Source: RGIG2945 sp045540355 (lineage in GTDB: Bacteria > Bacillota > Clostridia > Oscillospirales > Acutalibacteraceae). Taken from it: 64,000 bases of DNA. Where the stretch lies: the NCBI GenBank assembly GCA_045540355.1, contig JAZQHB010000097.1, positions 1 through 64,000 of the forward strand, in the 5' to 3' direction. Both the position numbers and the translations under genes were made by a program. Under the pieces are notes generated by a model. That model searched no databases. It saw nothing but the letters and a program-made list of their open reading frames with translations, and was not told the origin of the DNA. Positions 10,079-18,700 of the stretch are shown piece after piece. Every line of letters begins with the position of its first letter. Within the stretch, counting starts at the first letter, position 1.

Positions 10079-11955
10079 CAAAATCTCTCCTGTTCAGTTT
10101 CCCATTTTTCAATCGCTTTCATTGCAAAACTTTTAATTGTAAGGACATGATTTCCCTCACTGCTTTTGTGGGGGAGCTTTGTTATGCGGTAATAGTATTT
10201 ATCATCTGAAAAAGTCTTATTGAAAATTCCGCTGATTTTTTCACGAAGATGCTTATGCTTATTACCTATTCGGATAAGTGCCGCAACAGAATGGGACACA
10301 AACTGAAAATAAATTCCTCTGAAATCTTTGATGTAAAATGTTGTCGGGTCGGTCTGCTTGTAGGTCGGGTGACGATATTCATCCTCACCGCTTATTATTT
10401 CCGCAAGCAGGTCAACACATTCTTCATCACCTAATCTGCCGAGCCAATAAATCGCCGTAACACCACGGTAATTATTCTTTTTTCGGCAGTCCTTGAGCAT
10501 AAGTCCGTCTCGCTCTCTGACCGTTTTACGCAGGACTTTTTTGCCCTCGTCGTTGCCGAGTATTGCGAGTGCAAATGCACTGTGTTTTTTCAGATTTTCA
10601 TTTCTTGATTTCAAAAGCTTTCTGAGTGTCGGGACTGCATTTTCACCCATAAGCTTTGCAGACCATATAGCCTCACCCGGTTTGTCGGTCTTTAAAACTT
10701 CTTTGAGCTCTTTCGGGTCTGTCATAAAATGAACGGCTTTTGTTTCAAGCGGTTTGCCGTCCCAATTAAGCTTGCCGTCAACTCTGCAACCTCGGTTCGC
10801 AAAATTAAGACAACCGCTTGCAATCAATTTTTCTTTGAGTTGCTCATATTCTACTTCACGCAGCTTTTTATTTTGTGTGATTGCAAGGGATGCCCATTCA
10901 GCGGCAACCTCTGCCATCTTTTTCATGTCGGGAATCATTCGCACGCAACAAGATACTTCGCGGCTGACACCCAAGGCACGGCAAGGCACGAGTATTGAGT
11001 CATAGCCTTTTGGTAAAATCGCCTTGTACGGTACAGCTATTGTCAGATTGTACGCACCTAAGTTTGCACCTGTTGACCAATCGCTTAATTTTTCTCCGTC
11101 AAATGCGGTGTCAAGTCCGTGCTTATCTAAATCAGCATAAGAAAAAAACATCGGTGTTTCAGTTTGTTTTCCGTTAAAAACATCATCTGCGGTGACGGTT
11201 TCTTCCGCTATTATGCGTCTGCCCTCACGAAGTCCTATAAGAGGCAGATGTGCAACAAATTTTCTCCCGCCGTATCTTTCAACCTCTTTTTCGAGAGCTC
11301 TTGAAAAAATCAAAGCTTCCGATAAATTTTTATCGTCCGTCTGATTAACTCTGCCAAAATCGAAGTTCGTTATGCCGTATTTTTCGCCGTCATACATCAA
11401 CGATACAGTTGTGTAAGGTTGAGATTGATTGTCTGTGCTTCTTCCGAATTCACTTTCGCAACCTGCCATGTCGGCAATATATGCATCGGCGGTACAATCC
11501 ATAACAACCTTTGACTTTACATTAACAAATGTGTTGTTACAAAAAACTTTCAAGCCGATAATTTTTTTATCTTCAAGATACACTCCGCAGACGGTTGCTT
11601 CAAATAAAATTTCCGCACCGCTTTTTGTAAGCATTTCTTCCGTTATGATTTTTCTGCTTTCTGCTTCAATGCAAGTGTGCTTTGAAAAAGCTTTTACTTT
11701 TTCATCAATTTCTTCAAATCTTCCGCCGGGATTTTCAAAGTAGTGCTGCATGACTCCGCCTGCAGAATGAACACCGCCGACACAGGTAAACTTTTCTATG
11801 CCGAGCGTGGAAAGTCCGTTTTCTGCCGAAAAAAGTGCGGCAAGAGAACCCGCAGTACCAAGACCGCAGACGATAACATCATACTCTTTTTCAAATTTCG
11901 GATTTTCAATCTGTGTGAGTTTTTGTTTGCCATTGAATTTTTCAGAAAGTTGCAT
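10078..11955 (-). CDS. FAD-dependent oxidoreductase with C-terminal HEAT-like region
   Basis: This 625-residue protein has the N-terminal Rossmann motif EYDVIVCGLGTAGSLAALFS followed by the GGVHSAGGVM glycine-rich region of the FAD_oxidored family, and PCRALGVSREVSCCVRMIPD in the FAD-binding C-terminal half of the domain. Residues ~445-560 contain degenerate helical HEAT-like repeats (AVPTLRKLLKSRNENLKKHS; AIYWLGRLGDEECVDLLAEI), unusual for the fold. Substrate is unknown; many relatives act on hydroxylated sugars or aromatics. The ATG at 11955 with AAAGGAG is chosen over an upstream alternative start at 11997. It overlaps the 3' end of the small FAD-fold gene by 14 nt. Confidence 0.75.
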   Translation of the reverse strand: MQLSEKFNGKQKLTQIENPKFEKEYDVIVCGLGTAGSLAALFSAENGLSTLGIEKFTCVGGVHSAGGVMQHYFENPGGRFEEIDEKVKAFSKHTCIEAESRKIITEEMLTKSGAEILFEATVCGVYLEDKKIIGLKVFCNNTFVNVKSKVVMDCTADAYIADMAGCESEFGRSTDNQSQPYTTVSLMYDGEKYGITNFDFGRVNQTDDKNLSEALIFSRALEKEVERYGGRKFVAHLPLIGLREGRRIIAEETVTADDVFNGKQTETPMFFSYADLDKHGLDTAFDGEKLSDWSTGANLGAYNLTIAVPYKAILPKGYDSILVPCRALGVSREVSCCVRMIPDMKKMAEVAAEWASLAITQNKKLREVEYEQLKEKLIASGCLNFANRGCRVDGKLNWDGKPLETKAVHFMTDPKELKEVLKTDKPGEAIWSAKLMGENAVPTLRKLLKSRNENLKKHSAFALAILGNDEGKKVLRKTVRERDGLMLKDCRKKNNYRGVTAIYWLGRLGDEECVDLLAEIISGEDEYRHPTYKQTDPTTFYIKDFRGIYFQFVSHSVAALIRIGNKHKHLREKISGIFNKTFSDDKYYYRITKLPHKSSEGNHVLTIKSFAMKAIEKWETEQERF

Positions 11956-12673
11956 CACAAAGCTCCTTTCCGAGACATACCCCTTTATCAAATGCAAGCA
12001 AGGGATTTTCGAATTTTTTGGACGGCAGATATACTATACCATTTTCCGTTTTCGGATAATCTTTTTTAACCTCATAATCAAAAGCATCTGCCGAAATAAC
12101 AAGTCTGTGTGTTTCGGGTAAAGTTTCAATAATATCTTTTGCTTTTTTTCTTGCCTCGGAATAGCTTGCATCAACCGAAACAGGAATTCGGAGCACATAA
12201 TTATTTTCAAAGCCGACTTTTTCATAGTTAAAATCAGGGCTTAATTCCGACACATCGCCGTCCATTAAAATGTTATATGTTTTTGAGTTGCAAATACTGT
12301 CATTGCATCTTGTATCAACGATTTTCTTCGCTTCAAAGGTATGATAACCCGATACTCCGTGAGTAATACAAACGAAATAATCATCTTTCTTTTCAACAGA
12401 AATAATTTCTGTATTAAGTAACACATTTTTATCTTCAAGAAGTTTATAAAACGGTGCAGAAATATCGAATTGTGATGTTCTGTTTTTAAATATTTTTTGC
12501 AGAGCTTTTGCTTCTTCGCTTTTAAGCTCTTTGTCACTATCTGTACCGAAGTTAAGAGCACTTATAAACTCGTAGCCTGCTTGCGGTCTGCGTTCAAGCA
12601 CGAGGCAATTTTCTGATACCTGTGCTATTCCCGCCGCTGAAAATGTTGCACCGAGAACTATAACATCATACAT
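11942..12673 (-). CDS. Small FAD/NAD-fold protein, partner of the neighbouring oxidoreductase
   Basis: A 243-residue protein whose first residues (MYDVIVLGATFSAAGIAQV) resemble a dinucleotide-binding beta-alpha-beta unit, with LVLERRPQAGYEF as the second strand. The third glycine of GxGxxG is not standard. At ~160-170 residues after that, it is much shorter than a complete FAD-dependent oxidoreductase and has no obvious substrate domain. It overlaps the 625-residue oxidoreductase by 14 nt and lies 4 nt after the flippase gene, so the three are probably cotranscribed. It may be a subunit or degenerate paralogue of its neighbour. No family name can be given with confidence. Confidence 0.6.
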   Translation of the reverse strand: MYDVIVLGATFSAAGIAQVSENCLVLERRPQAGYEFISALNFGTDSDKELKSEEAKALQKIFKNRTSQFDISAPFYKLLEDKNVLLNTEIISVEKKDDYFVCITHGVSGYHTFEAKKIVDTRCNDSICNSKTYNILMDGDVSELSPDFNYEKVGFENNYVLRIPVSVDASYSEARKKAKDIIETLPETHRLVISADAFDYEVKKDYPKTENGIVYLPSKKFENPLLAFDKGVCLGKELCDATF

Positions 12674-12676
12674 CGT

Positions 12677-13978
12677 TTACTTCTCCTTTCTGATATATTT
12701 ATTTATCTCAATAAAAAGAAATTTCGGATTTAAACCTTTGATTAAAAGTGTGTTGTTTCTGCGAATCGGTTTAATGACAAAGCCGAGAACAAAGTTCATC
12801 ATAAACTGCGTTACAAACGATGCAAACGCCGCACCGATTGCACCGTAAAACGGTATCAATATTGCATTGAGAACTATATTGAGTACCACTCCGCAGAGGT
12901 TTATAATCGGTAAAAATTTTTGTTTTTGTTCTGCCAACAACCAGATATTTCTGATTGTTCCCATATATGAAAACGCACAGTACCAAGTGAGTATTCTGAG
13001 CACGGGAACTGCCGCTGAATAATCTGCTCCGTAAAGAATTTTTATTATCAGAGGTGCAAAGATTGTGAACACAATGCTTTGTGCCAATGACAGATATGTA
13101 ATTATCGAGTAAAGCCTCGATATATTTTTTTCGTATTCATTTTCATCCGTTTTCTTTGACGATAAAATCAAAGGTCGGAATGAATCCATTATTGCGGTAA
13201 ATACAAACTGCACCACCGCCGCAGAGGTTATCGCTGCCGCATAAAATCCGTTTTCTGCTTTACCCGACATTGAGGTAAGCATTATGTGGTCTGTATTCTG
13301 AATTACCACGACCATAAGTGCGGCAAAGATATAGTGCTTGCTTTTTGCAAGCATTTTTTTGGCTCTTGCCCATGAAAAGCTCAATCTGCTTCCGTCATTT
13401 CTGAAGTAAAAAACTATCAGAAAAATTCCGATAAATCCGTATTCAACGGAATGTGAAAAAGCAAACCAATATACACTTTTCGCACTTGCCAGCAGGTAAA
13501 TTTTATATGCCGATACAAATACATAAGCAACAAGCATTATGACTGATGAATATTTCGAAAGAAGCTTATACTGAAACCAATACTGCATCATCTCAAGTGC
13601 GGCAAAGAAAATTGAAATACTGTATATTACGCAGACAATTATTGTTTCTTTTTCACCTAAATTCAAAAGTGTTGATATTAAGGAAACGCCTGATATGCAA
13701 ATGAAGCTTGAAAGCGTATTGAGCATCAGCGAGGTGCCCATAATCTCGCCCTCTTTGTGGGGTGATTCGACCAATTCATGCACCAAAACAGCATCCAGAC
13801 CCAGCTTCATTATCGGCAAAGCAAACGCGACTATTGATGCCGCATAACTTATTAAGCCGTAGTTTGAAGGACCCAGATACCGTGCAGATATCATTCCGAT
13901 TATCAGCTGCATTATTGACTGAACAATCTTGCAGGCGATAATCCATTTTGCATTGTTAAATACCTGTTTTGCTTTCAT
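12677..13978 (-). CDS. Wzx-type polysaccharide flippase (MOP superfamily)
   Basis: A ~433-residue polytopic membrane protein with about 12-14 hydrophobic segments. It opens with an amphipathic start and the typical IIGMISARYLGPSNYGLISYA segment of the polysaccharide transport/Wzx group. Its role would be flipping undecaprenyl-linked repeat units across the membrane, the one step otherwise missing from the polysaccharide operon at 15.7-33.5 kb. ATG at 13978, preceded by AGGTG, starts the conserved region; the longer reading from 14020 adds an Arg-rich leader with no support. It follows the AlbA_2 gene by 61 nt. Confidence 0.85.
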   Translation of the reverse strand: MKAKQVFNNAKWIIACKIVQSIMQLIIGMISARYLGPSNYGLISYAASIVAFALPIMKLGLDAVLVHELVESPHKEGEIMGTSLMLNTLSSFICISGVSLISTLLNLGEKETIIVCVIYSISIFFAALEMMQYWFQYKLLSKYSSVIMLVAYVFVSAYKIYLLASAKSVYWFAFSHSVEYGFIGIFLIVFYFRNDGSRLSFSWARAKKMLAKSKHYIFAALMVVVIQNTDHIMLTSMSGKAENGFYAAAITSAAVVQFVFTAIMDSFRPLILSSKKTDENEYEKNISRLYSIITYLSLAQSIVFTIFAPLIIKILYGADYSAAVPVLRILTWYCAFSYMGTIRNIWLLAEQKQKFLPIINLCGVVLNIVLNAILIPFYGAIGAAFASFVTQFMMNFVLGFVIKPIRRNNTLLIKGLNPKFLFIEINKYIRKEK

Positions 13979-14039
13979 TTTACACCTAACAGCCGACCGG
14001 GCACGATAGAATCGCAACATCGGTCATCTTACTTGACAT

Positions 14040-15488
14040 TTATAACTTATAATATTTTTGGTGTTTACTTTTGGGTTTTTCCGGAATTGTCATCGCTAAT
14101 TTCCCCGCTTCAACAAGAGGTTTAAGATACTTTGTTACAACATAATAAGATGTACTGATATTCAGTATATCTGCTATTTCTTCTTTATTTTTGGGTGTTG
14201 CACAAAAATCTAAAATTCGTTCATCAATACTCCTGCTGTCTAAATTGGAATGAGCGTTAATATTTAGCTTTTCGTTATACAATGTAACTCTAAAATTACC
14301 TCTGACACTTTCAAAAACAGGTGGCTTCAAACCTGCCTTTTTCATTTCCTCATATATTGTGGGTATTCCGGAAAAACGGTTTTCTGTGTTCAAAATAACC
14401 TCAAGATTTCCTGCTATAAACGGATTTCTTGTGTCGGCAGGCATTTTGCCGAGGTCATTAACTGTTAATCTTCCGTAAAGTCCGCCCGGATTTTCAACAA
14501 CCAATCTGTCATCGTATATAATTACACGAATGGGTGAATCTTCTGTATGCATACTGTAATCACGATGTATCAAAGCGTTGAGTATTATCTCTCTGATTGC
14601 AACAATAGGATATTCAGATTTATCATTACGCCTTCCGTTTTCATCAATAATTACAGATTTTTTTATATTTCTTCTCACAAAAGCAATCGCATCTTCAAGC
14701 ATCTGCGGAATGGTTCCCTCTAAACGCTTATTGTCAACAAACCTTTCACCCGCCTGACCGAGATTTCCTATTTCCGTTCCATCAACGACCATTGCCGTGA
14801 TACTCATCTGCGGAAAAAACGCCTGCGGATAATCGCTGAACAGCATAAGTCCCCCAACGGTCGGAACCCCGTTTGTGGTTATGCCCTGAAGCTGCATAAT
14901 GCGTTCTTCACTGTGTTTTGCAAGTTGAGGTTTTTCAATCCTGAGCTTGGAAAAATACCCGTTAAGTATATCCATATTAAAATCATCAATCGAAGAACGG
15001 TCGACGGTGCGAAGCTCGTCACGGATTTTTCGTTTATATACTTCAAAGCTGTAAACCTCGTATTCTGTCATAGGTACATCTGCTTCGCCTACCCTGACAT
15101 ACGCTCCTCTTATCCTGCCTGCAGCTTTATAAAAACAAGGCTTATTTTCCGATTCGCACTCCATTATTTCCGCAGACACTACAAATTTACCTTTTTCATA
15201 TTCGGTTACGGTAAAAAACGGACGAACAACCGGCTCCATCTGCATAGCCGCATTTGTTACTTGAACTTGCAAATTCTGAGAATCATATACACCACAGACC
15301 TCATAATTATTTTTTTCATCAATACCAAAAACTATAATTCCGCCACCATTCTGATTGGAAAAAGATGAAAATGTATCGTACAATCTTTCAGGTGTGCCTT
15401 TTGCAGCTTTTTTAATTTCAATGTATTGCTTTTCACATTTTTGGCTGCATATTTCATCTATAAGACTTCTTAATTCGTGTTCTGTCAT
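14040..15488 (-). CDS. AlbA_2 (Schlafen-type) domain protein with ATPase-like and winged-helix parts
   Basis: This 482-residue protein has an N-terminal AlbA_2/Schlafen-like domain (FSNQNGGGIIVFGIDE, residues ~42-57), a central GHKL-ATPase-like segment (AIREIILNALIHRDYS then VENPGGLYG), and a C-terminal helix-turn-helix (EEIADILNISTSYYVVTKYL). Such proteins are commonly annotated as transcriptional regulators or ATP-binding putative DNA-binding proteins; some relatives act in phage defence, but nothing here shows that. It has its own strong promoter at 15510-15538, with an operator-like array of six repeats across and upstream of it, which suggests autoregulation. ATG is preceded by AAGGTGG. 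It heads the operon running through the flippase and FAD genes. Confidence 0.8.
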   Translation of the reverse strand: MTEHELRSLIDEICSQKCEKQYIEIKKAAKGTPERLYDTFSSFSNQNGGGIIVFGIDEKNNYEVCGVYDSQNLQVQVTNAAMQMEPVVRPFFTVTEYEKGKFVVSAEIMECESENKPCFYKAAGRIRGAYVRVGEADVPMTEYEVYSFEVYKRKIRDELRTVDRSSIDDFNMDILNGYFSKLRIEKPQLAKHSEERIMQLQGITTNGVPTVGGLMLFSDYPQAFFPQMSITAMVVDGTEIGNLGQAGERFVDNKRLEGTIPQMLEDAIAFVRRNIKKSVIIDENGRRNDKSEYPIVAIREIILNALIHRDYSMHTEDSPIRVIIYDDRLVVENPGGLYGRLTVNDLGKMPADTRNPFIAGNLEVILNTENRFSGIPTIYEEMKKAGLKPPVFESVRGNFRVTLYNEKLNINAHSNLDSRSIDERILDFCATPKNKEEIADILNISTSYYVVTKYLKPLVEAGKLAMTIPEKPKSKHQKYYKL

Positions 15489-15509
15489 ATCAACACCACC
15501 TTGATATAC

Positions 15510-15538
15510 ATATTAACATTTTTCAAAACACCTGTCAA
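15510..15538 (-). promoter_or_regulatory. Near-consensus promoter of the AlbA_2 gene
   Basis: Minus-strand -35 TTGACA (15538-15533), 17-nt spacer, -10 TAATAT (15515-15510), ending 21 nt before the ATG. The first copy of the TGTTTTGAAAAA repeat occupies 15519-15530, inside the spacer, so a bound protein would block polymerase. Confidence 0.8.
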
Positions 15539-15633
15539 GTTTTTTCAAAACACTTATTGTTTTTTTCGAAACACTCATTATTTTTCAAAACATTTTTATC
15601 TTTTTTCAAAACATTTTCGATTTTTTCTAAAAT
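15519..15633. repeat. Six-copy ~21-bp phased direct repeat (TGTTTTGAAAAA on the minus strand)
   Basis: Copies of TTTTTCAAAACA (plus strand) start at 15519, 15541, 15562 (one change, CGAAACA), 15581, 15602 and 15622 (most degenerate, CTAAAATA). Start-to-start distances are 22, 21, 19, 21 and 20 nt, about two helical turns, placing all copies on one DNA face. One copy lies in the promoter spacer and five upstream of the -35. This looks like an operator array; the likely ligand is the HTH/AlbA_2 protein encoded next to it (inference). Confidence 0.85.
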
Positions 15634-15648
15634 ATTTTTTAAAAAATC

Positions 15649-15679
15649 GGCTGTATCGGAATCAAATCCCGATACAGCC
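15649..15679 (-). terminator. Terminator of the polysaccharide operon
   Basis: Perfect 11-bp stem GGCTGTATCGG (15649-15659) with CCGATACAGCC (15669-15679) and a 9-nt loop. On the minus strand it is followed by GATTTTTT. It lies 27 nt after the stop of the 1716-residue secreted protein. Confidence 0.9.
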
Positions 15680-15706
15680 TTTTACATCGTCCGTACTTTT
15701 TTAAGA

Positions 15707-18700
15707 TTAGCCTATTACCTTACCTGTTTCATCGAATGTGTAATTCATTTCGATTGTGTAGCCGTTGCCTTCCCAGACATAGAACTTCTGATTTGTGATA
15801 ATCTTTCCGCCCCAATCGACGAAGTAATAATCACCGTCAACCTCGATAAGTCCCGGCTTGGGAGTGCTGCCGTTTTCGTAATAGTAGATTGTTGAATCTA
15901 TTGTTACGAAGCCGTCATACATTTTACCATCTTTGCCGAAGGTATAATTACCTGCGGGTAAATCGCAGAATGTTGTATCTACGAAATATCTGCCGTCTGT
16001 CTTGAGTTCACCACCCCATGTTGCAAAGTAGTAAGCTCCGTCGATTTTGTATAATCCGTGGGTTACGGTCGAACCGTTTTCATAGAGGTAGAGTTTTCCG
16101 TCTATATTCTGAACTCCGTCAAGCATTTTACCGTCTTTGCCGAATGTGTAGTTGCCTGCGGGCAAATCGCAGTATGTTGTATCTACGAAATATCTGCCGT
16201 CTGTTTTGAGCACACCGCCCCAGTAGGAGTAGTAATATTCGCCATCAATTTCAAACAGTCCGCAAGTTGCGGTTTTACCGTTCTGATAAAGGTGAAGTGT
16301 GCCGTTTACATCTACAACTCCGTCAAGCATCTTGCCGTCCTTGCCGAAGGTATAGTTGCCTACGGGCAAGTCGCAGTATGTTGTATCAACAAAATATCTG
16401 CCGTCTGTTTTAAGCACGCCGCCCCAATAGGAGTAGTAATATTCGCCGTCAATTTCAAACAGTCCGCAGGTTGCGGTTTTGCCGTTCTGATAGAGGTAAA
16501 GTGTGCCGTTCACATCTACAACTCCGTCAAGCATCTTGCCGTCTTTGCCGAATGTGTAATTGCCTACGGGTAAATCACAGAATGTTGTATCTACGAAATA
16601 TCTGCCGTCTGTCTTGAGCACACCGCCCCAATATGAATAGTAATACTCGCCGTCAATTTCAAACAATCCGCAGGTTGCGGTTGTTCCGTTCTGATAGAGA
16701 TATAACTTACCGTCTTTTTCTACAACACCGTCGAACATCTTGCCGTCTTTACCGAAAGTGTAATTGCCTGCGGGTAAATCACAATGTGTTGTATCTACGA
16801 AATATCTGCCGTCTGTCTTGAGCACACCGCCCCAATATGAATAGTAATACTCGCCGTCTACTTCAAAAAGACCGTATGTGGCTGTTTTACCGTCGATGTA
16901 AAGATATAAGTTTCCGTCTTTTTCTACAACACCGTCAAGCATCTTGCCGTCTTTGCCGAAGGTGTAGTTGCCTGTGGGTAAACCGCAGTTTGTTGTATCA
17001 ACATAGAATTTTCCGTCTGTTTTTACAACGCCGCCCCAGTATACGAAGTAATAATCTCCGTCGATTTCATGAAGACCGTATGAAGCAGTTCTGCCGTTTT
17101 CGTAATAATAGAGAGTTCCGTTTTTCTCTAAAAGTCCTGTGAACGCTGCATAATCATCACCGAAAAGATGATTTGCATAAGTGCCGTTTTTAAGAGCATA
17201 GCCTTTTTCGTCGAAGTAATAATACTTGCCGTCGATGTTCTGAAGACCTGCAAGACCTTCGCCGTTTTTACTGTATGCATAGCCGTTTCTGTCAGTATAG
17301 AAGCCGTCAGCAAGCTTTACGCTCTTGTCGCAGGAGCCGTCTTCATTGAAATAATACCAGTTTCTGTTCTTCTGATTTTCAAATACGAGCTCATATCCGC
17401 CTTCAAGACGAACACCCTTTTCAAAGTAATAATCCTTGCCGTCAATATTTCTCCAGCTGCCTCTGTCATTATAGAAACCGGGTCCGTAGTAATATCTCAT
17501 ACCGTGGAGAGTCTTTGCCCAGACACCTGAAGTAAGCTTACCGTCTTTGAAGTTATATGTGATACCGCCGACCTTTACATCGCCGTCAACACCGATTTTA
17601 GTATCAACATCAAAGTAGTACCAATCGTTTTCTATCATCTGCCAGCCTGAAACTGCTTTGCCGTTTACGAAATAGTACCAATTGCCGTCCGATTCATAAA
17701 GACCTGTCATTGTTGTTTTGTCATCACAGTTGATACATTCGCCGTTTTCGTCATACTTATGACCTGAAGCAGAAACCTTTGTACCCCAATCAATTACAGA
17801 CTTACAGCCTTCACAATATGTTCTGCCTGTGTAGCCGTCTGTTGTGCAGGTAGCTTCAAGATTAAGTGCTGTCAAATCTTTGTCGTGATAGTGCCAGGGA
17901 TTAACTGTATCGTTTATCTTTGTTACAACTGAAATTTCGCCGCCGAAAGCACCGAGGTATCCGTTGTAATCTGTATCTGCAAACTTGACTGTTGCCTTAA
18001 CAACCTCACAGTCAACCGTTACTATCGGGCAATAACCTGTAGCGTACTGTTTTTCGGGAGCTATCGGCTGATTTGTAACATGATCAATACCGTCCCACGA
18101 CCAAAGACGAACAGGGATACTTACAAGCGTTGCTATGTCTGCATCAATCGGATTTCCGTCTCTTTCAAGCTTGATTGTGAGGATATCCTTTGTGTCATTA
18201 AAGCTGTATGAGCTTACCTTGAATCCGTCTGCAACTGTAATGCCGTCTGTTTCCCAAGTATTTGCAGTCTGAAGCTTCAATGATGCGGTAAGACTGTCTA
18301 TTGCTTCGATATCCGCTGTGTCTATATCAACATAGTAAACAGAATCAATCTCGGGAAGTAAGCCTGAATCGTTGTGTCCTGAAAGTGTAAATACTTCGTC
18401 ACCCTTGATTGTGAATGTTCTTGTCACTCTTGCAGTATTTCCGAGTGTATCTTTAATTTCAAACACTATTGTATGAACGCCTGATGTGAGTGTGACACTT
18501 TCGCTTGCGAGATATCTGCCTGATGCACTTACATTTTCGAGTGCATTGCCGTCAATGTAAATCTTGCCGCTTGTGTAATCAAGCTTCTGATTATCGGAAA
18601 TTGTTGCGGAGAAAGCAACTGTATTTCCGCTGATTGTTGCTTTGTCAGCGAGTGTTACGGATTCATCTGCAGTTGTATAGCTGATATCAGCTATTTTCGG

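Noticed and set aside
14040..15488. AlbA_2/Schlafen protein as a phage-defence system
   Set aside because: No defence partner genes or mobile-element context; neighbours are surface-polysaccharide and redox genes. A regulator is the simpler reading.
16058..16573. Plus-strand frame of 171 codons with repeats
   Set aside because: It is the shadow of the tandem wall-binding repeats on the opposite strand, which explains its periodicity.
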